Shown: positions 40,306 through 49,365 of the stretch, in pieces
How the letters are laid out: the number at the start of each line of letters is the position of its first letter
Numbering within the stretch: position 1 is the first letter of the stretch
From: Acidobacteriota bacterium
GTDB lineage: Bacteria > Acidobacteriota > Blastocatellia > Pyrinomonadales > Pyrinomonadaceae
Direction of reading: 5' to 3'
DNA: 64,000 bases
Assembly (NCBI GenBank): GCA_016718135.1
Contig: JADKEF010000001.1
Span: forward strand, 369,001-433,000
Made by a program: the position numbers and the translations under genes
Notes under the pieces: generated by a model
Seen by the model: only the letters and a program-made list of their open reading frames with translations
Databases searched by the model: none
What the model was told of the DNA's origin: nothing

Positions 40306-40857
40306 TTAGGAGTTTTCATAAAAGCTAAGGCTTGATTCGCCTTGTTTTAATACGCGCCAGCGGCGTAGGGTGCCGACGAGTTCCGGCATGTTCTTTTTGG
40401 AGTGATGCTCGGCGATCAGGACGCCGCCCTCGCGAAGCAGATCGGATTTTGTGCCGAAATCGTGCAATACGAGCGAATAGTCTTCGTCATATGGCGGATC
40501 GAAGTATGCGATGTCCCACGCGGTTTTGTGTTCGCGGCCAGAGAAATTCTCGGCGGCGAGATTGAGGACGTCGGTCTGGGTCTCAGGCACGTCGAGTTTA
40601 TCAAGATTCTCCTCGATCAGAGCACAGGACTTTTTCGATCTATCGACGAAGGTCACGAATCCTGCACCGCGAGACAAGGCTTCGATTCCGATGGCCCCAG
40701 TTCCGGCGCACAGATCTAAGAAACGCGTTTCCTCGGTAATTTGCGGGGCGAGCACGCTGAAGAGAGTCTCCCTGAGGCGGTCGGATGTGGGCCGGGTTTT
40801 ATTGTCAGGCGGGCTTTTAAGCACGCGGCCGCGATAGAGGCCGGAAATGACTCGCAT
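40306..40857 (-). CDS. rsmD: 16S rRNA (guanine966-N2)-methyltransferase
   Basis: A 183-residue RsmD-family enzyme that methylates G966 of 16S rRNA. MRVISGLYRGRVLKSP and RPTSDRLRETLFSVL are the family start. SAM motif FLDLCAGTGAIGIEALSRGA follows, and the catalytic D-P-P-Y is in YFDPPYDEDY. It is followed on the same strand by the DMT gene (21 bases). Confidence 0.93.
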   Translation of the reverse strand: MRVISGLYRGRVLKSPPDNKTRPTSDRLRETLFSVLAPQITEETRFLDLCAGTGAIGIEALSRGAGFVTFVDRSKKSCALIEENLDKLDVPETQTDVLNLAAENFSGREHKTAWDIAYFDPPYDEDYSLVLHDFGTKSDLLREGGVLIAEHHSKKNMPELVGTLRRWRVLKQGESSLSFYENS

Positions 40858-40899
40858 ATCGTTAGTGTAGGAAATCGGAGCGGTGCCGGCAAAGATGAG

Positions 40900-43237
40900 C
40901 TAGCCGATGCTTGCGAGGCCAACATTTTTGTCGGAGCGGGCACGTTTTACCATTGCCGAGGTTTCGGGTGAGAGGCGGCGAGTGGTGAGGTATTCTTCTG
41001 CCTCTCGGCGGGCGGCGACGAGGATGTCTAGGTCGCGGACGATGTTGGCGAGACGGAAGGATTGGATGCCGGATTGGCGCGTGCCCAGAATTTCGCCTTG
41101 GCCGCGTATCTCGAGGTCTTTTTCGGCGATCTTAAATCCGTCGGAAGTTTGTTCCATTATGCCGAGGCGTTCCTTGGCGACGGCGGTCCGTTTGTAGTCG
41201 GCGAGCAGGACGCAATAGCTCTGATCGGCACCGCGGCCGACGCGACCGCGGAGCTGGTGAAGCTGCGAAAGGCCAAAACGCTCGGCGTGTTCGATGACCA
41301 TCAGCGAAGCGTTCGGCACATCGACGCCGACCTCGATGACGGTCGTAGAGACGAGAATATCGAGTTTGCCGCTAACAAATTCGCGCATGATCTCTTCTTT
41401 CTCGGCAGGTTTCATTCGGCCGTGAAGCAGTCCAACAGTATATTGCGGAAAGACACGCAAACGCAGGTCGTCATACATTACGGTCGCGGCTTTGAGATCG
41501 GTCTTGGCGGATTCCTCGATCAGCGGGTAGACGACGTAAGCCTGGCGGCCGAGCTTTATCTCGCGTTCGATGCCGCGATAAACGCCTTCGCGTTTGTCTT
41601 CACCGCATACGACGGTCTTGATCGGCGTGCGGCCGGGCGGAAGTTCGTCGATGACCGAAACATCGAGATCGCCGTAAACGGTCATCGCGAGGCTGCGTGG
41701 AATAGGCGTTGCGGTCATCACTAGAATATCCGGATTCTTGCCCGCCGCCTTGATCTGAGCACGCTGCATCACGCCGAAACGATGCTGTTCGTCGATGACA
41801 GCGAGACCGAGGCGGTCAAATTCAACCTTTTCCTGAATTATCGCGTGCGTACCGATGATCATGTGAACTTCGCCCAGCGGCGAGACCGGCGTAGATTCTA
41901 CGTTTCTCGGCTACTTTCGTACTGCCGATCAGCATTTCGATTTGATAGCCGGTGCCATCGAATATTTTCTGAGCATTTCGAAAATGCTGCTCTGCCAGTA
42001 TCTCGGTCGGGGCCATCAGCGCGGTTTGATAACTATTCTCCATCGCGGCGAACATCGCAAGAAACGCAACGATCGTCTTGCCGCTGCCGACATCGCCCTG
42101 GATAAGGCGGTTCATTGGCGCGTCGGATTTTAGATCGGCGAAGATCTCGCCAACAACCTTTTTCTGAGCACGAGTGAGCGTAAACGGCAGAATATTCTTG
42201 AGCCGCTCTTTAGTTGCGTCGCCGATCTCGATGACAGTGCCTTTCGGTTCCTTTTGCCGCTCGCCACGGAGCAATTGCATCGCGAAAGACAACCAGAAAA
42301 ATTCGTCGAATATCAATCGTTGCTGTGCGGGGCTGCGGAACATCTCGTAATCCGCGACCGACGTGCCCTCGGCTGGGAAGTGCAGTTCGGCAAGGGCTTG
42401 GGAACGTGGGATAAGTTTGTGCCTTTCTAATAGGTCCGCTGGCATTTCGTCGGCTATTGATCCCATGTCCAGATCGGCTATCACGTTGTGAAAGATCTCT
42501 CTTAACCGCTTCGTCTGAAACGGGCCGAGTTTGCGGTAGATCGGGACGCGGCCTGTGTGGATGGTGGCGAGGGCGGGGTCGAGATCGCCTTCGTCCTCGT
42601 CCGATTGCGGATTGCGGATTGCGGATCGCGGAGTGGGGAGCCCAGTCGCTATTGCCCCCGGTTCTGACTCGGCCACGTTGCTGAGTAATCCAAACGCGTC
42701 AGTGTCGGCACCAGCCGGCGGGAGTATTTCGATCTCTTCCGGTTTGGCTATTTTTAGGAACAACTGGCCGCGGTTGTCTTCGTCCCAGAGGCCGTAGGCG
42801 ACGAGACGGGTGCCGCGTGGGAAGCGGTCGCGGTACCAGTTGACGATGTCGCTGGCTCCTTTGCCGGAAACGAACCATTTGACCGTCACGGGCCTTTGTT
42901 GGCGTTGCAGGTCGCCGCCGGTGATCTCAAAGATGAAGAGCGGCGGCTTATTGCGAGCTCGGCTTTTGCCGACTTGGACTCCGCCTGAGTTTCGGACGTA
43001 TAGCTCGACCGCCGCTTCCATGCCCGGTTCGATCTGGTCGATCGAGAGAAAGTTCGAACGGTCTTCGTAGCGGGCAGGGAAGTAATTGAGCAGGTCCTCG
43101 ACCGTGACCAGATCGACGTTCGTTTTTGCCGCCGGTGTGGCGAGGGCGACCGCGAGCTTTCGCGACATCGCGGAGGTGAGCTTCGCGACGTTGTGGCGAT
43201 AAAGTTCGATGATCGGCGTGTCGAGGGTGATCTTCAT
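40900..43237 (-). CDS. recG: ATP-dependent DNA helicase RecG (frameshifted in this sequence)
   Basis: RecG unwinds stalled forks and recombination intermediates. The N-terminal frame (43237-41822) carries the wedge/OB domain and motif I GDVGSGKTIVAF with MAPTEILAEQH. The C-terminal frame (41862-40900) has DEQHRFG (motif II), TATPIPRS, and RGRVGRG (motif VI). The join needs one base removed from CCC at 41873-41875, giving GLAAGEVHMIIGTHAI. A repeat-coded insert (RSAIRNPQS) lies after the OB-fold region. About 775 residues, slightly long for the family. Confidence 0.92.
42603..42640 (-). repeat. In-frame CCGCAAT heptamer repeat inside recG
   Basis: On the plus strand ATTGCGG occurs three times in tandem followed by ATCGCGG. 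On the coding strand it gives P-R-S-A-I-R-N-P-Q-S in a poorly conserved, acidic linker (AESEPGAIATGLPT ... DEDEGDLDP). Confidence 0.7.
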
Positions 43238-43243
43238 CGAGTG

Positions 43244-43948
43244 CTAAGTCTTGAGCGTGAACGGGTTAAAGTTCGTGTCGCGGTCAAAATAATCGACGTG
43301 CTCCACACGTTTCAGATAGCCTACGATCTTGTATGTGAACGGCGTCGCAAGGACTTCCCAGAGAACTTTGATGAAATAATTGCCGATCATCACCGCGACG
43401 ACTTGCTCGGTCGACCATGTGCCGAGGAAGGCTAGCGGGTAGAAGATGAGGCTGTCGACGGCTTCGCCGGCGAAGGTTGAGCCGATGGTTCGCGTCCACA
43501 AATATTTGCCTGCGGTGAGCAGCTTCATCTTGGCGAGGACGAAGGAATTTACAAATTCGCCGGCCCAGAACGCGAGCAGAGAAGCGGCGACGATACGCCA
43601 GGTTTGGCCGAAGATGAGATTTACGGCCGCTTGTTGTTCGGCGGACATCGTTTTTGCTGCGGGAAGGCTTGTGACCGCGTACGCCATTAAGGACGCGAAT
43701 ATCAATGCTCCAAAGCCTGCCCAGATCACCTTCCGCGAACGAGCGTAGCCATAAACTTCGGTTAAAATATCGCCAAAAAGATAGCTGAGTGGGAAGAATA
43801 GAACGCCTGTGCCGAAGATGTATTCGCCGTAGAATGGAAGATCGACCGAGGAAACTTTGTGAACGCCGATCAGATTCGCGCAGAGCAAAACAGCGACGAA
43901 GGCGGCCATTATCAGGTCGAAGTAGCGATATTGGCGTTTCTCGGACAT
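43244..43948 (-). CDS. yhhQ: Queuosine precursor transporter (YhhQ/VUT family)
   Basis: A 234-residue membrane protein from the ATG at 43948 (MSEKRQYRYFDLIMAAFV). Six or so helices and family landmarks: PLSYLFGDILTEVYGYARSRKVIW (shortened), FWAGEFVNSFVLAKMK, and IGSTFAGEAVDSLIFYPLAF (shortened). It imports queuine/preQ-type precursors for tRNA modification. The frame is open further upstream only across a palindromic repeat. Six bases separate it from the recG start on the same strand. Confidence 0.9.
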   Translation of the reverse strand: MSEKRQYRYFDLIMAAFVAVLLCANLIGVHKVSSVDLPFYGEYIFGTGVLFFPLSYLFGDILTEVYGYARSRKVIWAGFGALIFASLMAYAVTSLPAAKTMSAEQQAAVNLIFGQTWRIVAASLLAFWAGEFVNSFVLAKMKLLTAGKYLWTRTIGSTFAGEAVDSLIFYPLAFLGTWSTEQVVAVMIGNYFIKVLWEVLATPFTYKIVGYLKRVEHVDYFDRDTNFNPFTLKT

Positions 43949-43979
43949 TGGAAGGAGTTTATCAAAAAGATGCGAGTAG

Positions 43980-44080
43980 TTGCAGAAGCCCGCACGGAGT
44001 AAGGGCATCCGCACGGCATTTTCACTATTCCGCAACGAGTGATGCCCAGCAATGCCCTGACTACGTGCGGACTTCTGCAA
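43980..44080. repeat. TTGCAGAAGCCCGCACG inverted repeat
   Basis: The left arm TTGCAGAAGCCCGCACGGAG, then TAAGGGCATCC, faces ATGCCCTGACTACGTGCGG, then ACTTCTGCAA. Intergenic, between rpsT and yhhQ. Related copies are at 46047-46129 and 37041-37069. Confidence 0.85.
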
Positions 44081-44095
44081 AAGAAAACAAAAAAT

Positions 44096-44119
44096 GGCGG
44101 GCCGAAATATCGGCCCGCC
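44096..44119 (-). terminator. Terminator of rpsT
   Basis: The perfect 10-bp stem GGCGGGCCGA/TCGGCCCGCC, followed on the minus strand by ATTTTTTGTTTT, begins 35 bases after the rpsT stop. Confidence 0.88.
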
Positions 44120-44154
44120 TATTGTATTTAGAGCGTTATATTAAAAATGAGAAA

Positions 44155-44418
44155 CTAAGCGAGACCGTTTACGTGTTTGGTGAGGCGCGATTTGTATCTC
44201 GCGGCTGTGTTCTTGTGGATAATGCCTTTGTTGACCGCTTTATCGATCAACGAGACTGTTGGATTGAGAAGCTCAAGGCTTCCGGTTTTGTCGCTTGCGG
44301 CGACAGAGGTACGCAACTTCTTAATGGAAGTGCGCAGTTTTGAACGGTTGCTGCGGTTGATCTCATTGCGCTTGGCATTTTGCCTTACGCGTTTCTCTGC
44401 TGATTTATGATTAGCCAT
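44155..44418 (-). CDS. rpsT: 30S ribosomal protein S20
   Basis: An 87-residue, highly basic helical protein that binds 16S rRNA. The start MANHKSAEKRVRQNAKRNEIN is the family hallmark, as is the late L-I-D-K-A-V-x-K-G-I-I-H-K-N-T-A-A-R-Y-K-S-R-L. Normal length. Monocistronic with its own terminator. Confidence 0.96.
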   Translation of the reverse strand: MANHKSAEKRVRQNAKRNEINRSNRSKLRTSIKKLRTSVAASDKTGSLELLNPTVSLIDKAVNKGIIHKNTAARYKSRLTKHVNGLA

Positions 44419-44506
44419 AAAAATTACTCAATATCAATACAATAAAAACAAACTTTAGATTTTATGTGCGAAGGCCGATTTTGTCAAGGCCACCTTACGG
44501 GTATCA

Positions 44507-45337
44507 TCACTTCTCCAAATTAAGTATCAGCCCGTGTATCGAATCGACCAATAAGACGAATATCGGCGGAAACAAGAGTATATCAATTTGGGGGAATTCC
44601 GAGAACAGGTAAGGTGCGGTTATCGACGGCTTTAGGTCGAGGCCGTAGCCGACGCCGAAACCGATCGTAAATGCGCCCACGATTCCCAAAATTATCAATG
44701 CCGACATCGAATACCGCGACCAATGCCGAGTCGGGATCTCGGTGCCGTCTAAAACCGAGTCGTGAATGTCATTGTCGTCAAAAGCAAACCGGTCAAATGC
44801 CTCCCGCATTCGTCCGATCACGTGGATCACGCCGATCACAAACAGCGTGACCAGTATGAGCCGGGCGAGCACGCCGGTGATATCCGTAAAGTAAGACGAA
44901 AAGAAAATGTCCGGACGGATCATGCTGAAAAAGATCACGGAAACAACTAACGCACCGAGCGGGAACAAGAATTTTTGCAACGCGATGGCGTCGTTACGCT
45001 CTTCGGCGATCATCTTGTCGATGATGTCGCTGTAACGCTTCTCGACGACCATCTGTCGCCAGCGTCTCGCGTGGGGATTTGAGGATTCTATAAATGAATC
45101 GGCAAAACCGTTCGAGCCCAACGTGATCTCGAGTAGTCGTTTGTCGTAACGGGCCCGATCTTTCGGCTTGCTCAGAACCTCGTACGCCTCGGCGATCTCA
45201 GCGAATTTTAGGGCAGTCTCTTCCGAGCCCTGATGGCTGTCCGGATGAAGCTTACGCGCCAAGCGGCGATAAGCCGACTTGATCTCGGCACTCGACGCCT
45301 GCGGTGATACTTTGAGAATGTCGTAGTAATTCACCAT
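44507..45337 (-). CDS. DnaJ-domain membrane protein
   Basis: A 276-residue protein. Residues 1-70 are a J domain with YYDILKVSPQASSAEIKSAYR (shortened) and the H-P-D triad in LARKLHPDSHQ; it would stimulate a DnaK ATPase. No Gly/Phe or zinc region follows. Instead there is a helical linker and four membrane helices (about 120-140, 150-172, 207-230, 245-270), so it recruits Hsp70 to the inner membrane. Client unknown. Confidence 0.87.
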   Translation of the reverse strand: MVNYYDILKVSPQASSAEIKSAYRRLARKLHPDSHQGSEETALKFAEIAEAYEVLSKPKDRARYDKRLLEITLGSNGFADSFIESSNPHARRWRQMVVEKRYSDIIDKMIAEERNDAIALQKFLFPLGALVVSVIFFSMIRPDIFFSSYFTDITGVLARLILVTLFVIGVIHVIGRMREAFDRFAFDDNDIHDSVLDGTEIPTRHWSRYSMSALIILGIVGAFTIGFGVGYGLDLKPSITAPYLFSEFPQIDILLFPPIFVLLVDSIHGLILNLEK

Positions 45338-45432
45338 CGGAAGCGGTTAGTTTGTAGAAACGAACACCCGGAGCCCAAGAGCGAATGCTTTCGGACAGGC
45401 GGAAGTATAACACAGGATTGGGGTTGGCGGGA

Positions 45433-45509
45433 ATTGGTCTTAGCGTCTTTGCGTCTTTGCGTCTTCGCGGGAAATCTCTCCCGCAAAGTCGCAAAGTCGC
45501 AAAGTCAAG
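45433..45509. repeat. Inverted repeat of CGCAAAGT words
   Basis: GTCTTTGCGTCTTTGCGTC, then TTCGCGGGA, faces TCCCGCAAAGTCGCAAAGTC, then GCAAAGTC. The word period is eight bases. It fills the gap between dnaJ-like and exbD genes. Confidence 0.85.
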
Positions 45510-45515
45510 GAAGAA

Positions 45516-45983
45516 TTAGTCGAGGCGGTCTATTTGGAGACTTATCGGGTATGCACCTGACAGCTTAACCGCATCAACGACGCGGGCGACGCTGCCGTAG
45601 TCGAGGTCTTTTGGGGCTTTGATGAACACGGTTCGTTCGATGCGGTCACGAAACGGTCGGTTTGGGTCGTCGGCGAATGAATGGGAGACATCGTCGTTTG
45701 CGATGCGTTCGGCGAAGACCGCCTTGAGCCGCGTTGTAAGGGCGTCCGAGTCGCTTGCCGTTCCTAGTCCGGTTTCGGTATTGAGTGCCAAGGTGGAATC
45801 TTTGCCGACAATGACGGCGAGGGTTTTGGGATTTATCTCTATGTTCTTTGGTAGTTCACGATCTTCCGCCGGCACACGCGTCTTGAACGCACTCGGCTTG
45901 AGCGGCGTGACGACCATAAAGATGATCAGCAGTACGAGAAGAACGTCTATCAGCGGTGTGACATTGATGGTTGGTTTCAGCAT
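45516..45983 (-). CDS. exbD: ExbD/TolR-family biopolymer transport protein
   Basis: A 155-residue inner-membrane protein with one N-terminal helix. The start MLKPTINVTPLIDVLLVLLII (shortened) contains the catalytic-type Asp (L-I-D-V) that carries protons in ExbBD/TolQR motors. The periplasmic part ends with the family KAPKDLDYGSVARVVDAVK segment. No ExbB/TolQ gene lies beside it, so its partner must be elsewhere. Confidence 0.9.
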   Translation of the reverse strand: MLKPTINVTPLIDVLLVLLIIFMVVTPLKPSAFKTRVPAEDRELPKNIEINPKTLAVIVGKDSTLALNTETGLGTASDSDALTTRLKAVFAERIANDDVSHSFADDPNRPFRDRIERTVFIKAPKDLDYGSVARVVDAVKLSGAYPISLQIDRLD

Positions 45984-46046
45984 CGATTTCCTCCTTGGCT
46001 TTTGCTAGTAGGTTAGAAACCGTTGGCAAGGATTTGTTCCAAGAAG

Positions 46047-46129
46047 TTGCAGAAGCCCGCACGGAGTAAGGACACCCGCGACGAGAATGGACGCTAGTCG
46101 ATGCCCTCACTTTGTGCGGGGTTCCGCAA
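46047..46129. repeat. TTGCAGAAGCCCGCACG inverted repeat, coding the PabB tail
   Basis: The left arm TTGCAGAAGCCCGCACGGAG faces CACTTTGTGCGGGGTTCCGCAA. The right arm overlaps the 3' end of pabB and codes V-A-E-P-R-T-K-stop. Confidence 0.82.
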
Positions 46130-47543
46130 CGGAATCAGCATTGGTCGCGGTTAGAAGTGCCTTCGCTTTGAGAAGGGACTCGTCGTATTCCTTCTCCGGC
46201 TCGCTGTCGATCACGATACCGCCGCCGACGTTGAATGTGGCGATGTTGTCACGGATTACCATTGTGCGGATAGCGACGCTCAGGTCGATCGCTGCGGGCA
46301 AGCCGAATCGATCGTCGGGAATTCGATAGCCGATCGCTCCCATCGACAGGCCGCGACCAGTCGTTTCTATCTCATCGATGATCCGCATCGTGCTGATCTT
46401 CGGGGCACCGGTGATCGAGCCGCAGGGGAATAGGGCTGTGAGAATGTCTGAGAAATTTACATCGTTGCGGAGCTCGCCGCCGACCGTTGAAACTAGATGG
46501 AACAGCGTCGGATGCTCCTCGAGATCGCACAGCTTTGGACCCGAACGCTGCCGTATTCGCAAACGCGGCCGAGGTCGTTACGGAGCAGGTCGACGATCAT
46601 TGTGTTCTCAGCACGGTCTTTTGGGCTGGTTAGGAGATCGTTGCGAAGGGCTTCGTCTTCGTCTGGTGTTTTTCCTCGTGGGCGGGTGCCTTTGATCGGT
46701 GACGTCTCGATAATAGACGATAAACCCCTACTGACGTGCGGGCCACTGACACGAAAAAAACGCTCCGGCGAGGCGGAGACGACGGTAGAGTTGATTCGTT
46801 TGATAAACGCGGCGAATGGAGCTGGATGTTGCTGCCTGAGACGCTCAAAGACCACTTGCGGCGAAAGTTCATCATCGAGAGTTGTCGTAAGTTGCTGGGT
46901 GAGATTGGTTTGATAGGTGTCCCCGGAGCGGATACGTTCTTTTATGGTTTCGATGGCGGCGAGGTATTCGCTCTTTTTGAAATTCGAGGTGACTGAAGAA
47001 TTCCTATCTGAGATTTCAAATATGAGATCTGAAATGTGAGATTTGAAATTTGAACTCGAATCGAGGAGTTTTGCCGCGATGTTGGAGAATTTATCCGGGT
47101 TTCCGGTCAGTCTGGTCTCGCCGGTATCATAGTCGTGGACGATCAGCGTGTCGAAACTTGCGATGAATGCGTCAGGTTCGGGCTGGTCATTTTGTGGGGA
47201 CGACTGACTGCGAAGGCCGATCAGTTTTCCTGCCAAAATCATATGAAAGCGTGAAGATCGATGCTGATTCACGGCTCAGCTTGTGATCCAGTTGAGCAAG
47301 AACAACCGACGGATCCTCATCCGAGATCTCAACTACATTAACCGGATCGACCCCGGCGATGAGCAGGTGCGATCCAAGATGTCCCACACGGCAGCTATCG
47401 AGGATGCATACAACTTCGCTCTCCGAGATCGATAGGAGAGCGGAAATGAGCTCGTCGGCGGATAGGTCCAGGGTTTGCACTGTCGCGATTTTATCACGGA
47501 ATAAAATTTCACTTGGAACGCGGTTTAGCGTAATATGTTGCAA
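46107..47543 (-). CDS. pabB: Aminodeoxychorismate synthase component I (two frameshifts)
   Basis: This enzyme makes 4-amino-4-deoxychorismate for folate. Three frames join. 47543-47187 is the N-terminal part; near the T4 run at 47225-47228 one base is extra. 47272-46493 holds GDTYQTNLTQQLTT and SPIKGTRPRGKTPDEDE; at about 46537 one base is missing. 46562-46107 has FPCGSITGAPKISTM and IDLSVAIRTMV (the family end). An insert of repeat-coded residues lies before SEYLAAIETIKERI, and the last residues come from another repeat. Anthranilate synthase I is a less likely reading, since no trpG is near. Confidence 0.88.
47005..47055 (-). repeat. In-frame AAATTTCA/GAGATCT repeat inside pabB
   Basis: Words AGATTTCAAATATGAGATCTG and GAAATGTGAGATTTGAAATTT (shortened) are imperfect inverted copies. 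On the coding strand they give S-N-F-K-S-H-I-S-D-L-I-F-E-I-S-D, a linker between the N-terminal region and the chorismate-binding domain. Confidence 0.65.
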
Positions 47544-47563
47544 ATCGTCTCCTCGACAACAAT

Positions 47564-49032
47564 ATGAATCTTGATACCAACGAACGACAGACGTTGATCC
47601 GTGGCCTCGGCCTGATTGCGGCGATCTCGGTCATTATCGGCAACGTGATCGGCACGGGCGTCTTTTTGAAAGCACGCGTGATGACCTGTAATGTCGGCAC
47701 GCCCGGCTGGGTCATGGCGGCGTGGATCGCGGCCGGGTTCTTGTCGCTTGCTGGTGCGTTGACGTACGCCGAGCTCACGGCGATGAAGCCCGAGGCGGCC
47801 GGGCCGTATGCGTTTTTGCGGGATTCGTACGGGCGTGTGTCGAGCTTCATGTTCGGCTGGATGCAGATGTTCGTTGCCCGTACGGGTGCTCAGGCATCGG
47901 TGGCCGTCGTCTTCGCGATCGCCTTGAATGACTACCTTGACGGCGGGCTGAAGCAGACGCTTTTCAAGACTATGCTACTCGGCTCGGAGTTTGAGATCAC
48001 GACATTGCAGGTCATCGCGGTCGTTGTGTTATTCATTGGCTTACGACGCTGAATTGCCTATCCGTCAGCTTGAGCGGACAGATAGCGACGTCTCTGACAA
48101 TGGTCAAGATCGGGCTTGTTTTGTTGGTCGGCCTGGGCGCATTTATGTTCGTCAGCGGCGGAACGTTCTCTAATTTCTCACTGATGAACACCGGCGGAAC
48201 ATGCGAAGGCGTGGCCGCGGCGGTCAATTTCGGGTCGGCAGAATATACATTCATCAGCGGCTTTGCGGCGGCGATGCTTGCGGCTCTCTGGGGTTATGAC
48301 GGATGGGACAACCTTTCGTTCGTCGCCGGCGAGGTTAAGGATCCAAATCGCAACATTCCGATCGCGATCATCGGCAGCGTGATCGTAGTTATAATTTTGT
48401 ATGTCGGCGTTCATGCAGCGTATTTCTATGTACTGGACCCGACCGCGATCGCGTCCGTTTCGAAAGACTCTTCGGTCGCGAAGGTCATCGTAAGCAAATT
48501 CTTCGGCGGCGATGTCGCTAGCCTTGCTGTAGCGGTCGCGATATTTACTATCGGGCTAATGCTGTCGTCACTCGGAACACTGCACACATCGATCCTCAGT
48601 GCGTCACGAATTCCTTATGCGATGGCGAAAGACGGGATGATGTTCCAGACTTTCGGTAAGCTCTCGATACAGTCTGTGCCGATCAATAGTGTGCTGTTTC
48701 AGGGAGTTTGGGCGAGTATTCTGGCACTTTCGGGTTCGTTCGACACGTTGACGGATTACGTGATATTTGGATCGTGGATATTCTACGCACTTATTGGTTC
48801 ATCCATTTTTGTGTACCGGCGAAAGCATCCCGATGCTCCGCGGCCGTATCGCGCGTGGGGTTATCCGGTCGTTCCGATCGTGTTTTTGGCTGTCTCGGGA
48901 TGGTTGCTTTACCGCACGCTCGTTGACAGCCCCAAGCAGTCATTTATCGGTATCGGTTTGATTCTTTTGGGATTACCGGTCTATTACTACCTTAATAATA
49001 GGGGCGGAAAATCGACGGAAACCGCCGAATAG
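47564..49032 (+). CDS. APC-family amino acid permease (frameshifted)
   Basis: About 490 residues in two frames. 47564-48052 starts with GLIAAISVIIGNVIGTGVFLK (the family's first helix with G-x-G-I-F-like loop) and breaks at 48041-48043. Restoring one base gives VVLFIGLTTLNCLSVSLSGQ, leading into the second frame (to 49032) with helices to the end. It is a 12-helix amino-acid transporter; PYRAWGYPVVPIVFL is typical of the LAT/YfnA-like group. Divergent from pabB, with 20 bases between starts. Confidence 0.88.
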
Positions 49033-49035
49033 ACT

Positions 49036-49365
49036 ATGCAGGACAGACGAAGCGGCACTGAACGCCGCTCTACAACACGTTATCCGGTCGAATTCGACAT
49101 CGAATGGGAAGGCCCGGCGGGGCGCGTCCCGGGCAGTCTCAGCGATATCAGTATCGATGGGTGCTTTGTGCTGTGCTCCGGCGAGGTCGAGGATGGCGAA
49201 CGAGTTCGCATCTTTGTGCCGCTAGCCGATGGAATGCGAGTTGAATTTAGCGGTGTCGTTGCAAATAGTGTCTTCGAGATCGGTTTCGGTGTGAAGTTTG
49301 ACCAGCTGTCGAATGCTCAGCGGGAATTGCTGATCAGAATGGTTCGCGACACGGGCGAGGTTTAA
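49036..49365 (+). CDS. PilZ-domain protein
   Basis: A 109-residue single-domain PilZ protein. The c-di-GMP motifs are visible: R-R-S-T-T-R (RxxxR, about 10-15) and D-I-S-I-D-G (D/N-x-S-x-x-G, about 38-43). It is expected to act as a small c-di-GMP receptor. It starts three bases after the permease stop and overlaps the murE end tail to tail. Confidence 0.87.
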   Translation: MQDRRSGTERRSTTRYPVEFDIEWEGPAGRVPGSLSDISIDGCFVLCSGEVEDGERVRIFVPLADGMRVEFSGVVANSVFEIGFGVKFDQLSNAQRELLIRMVRDTGEV

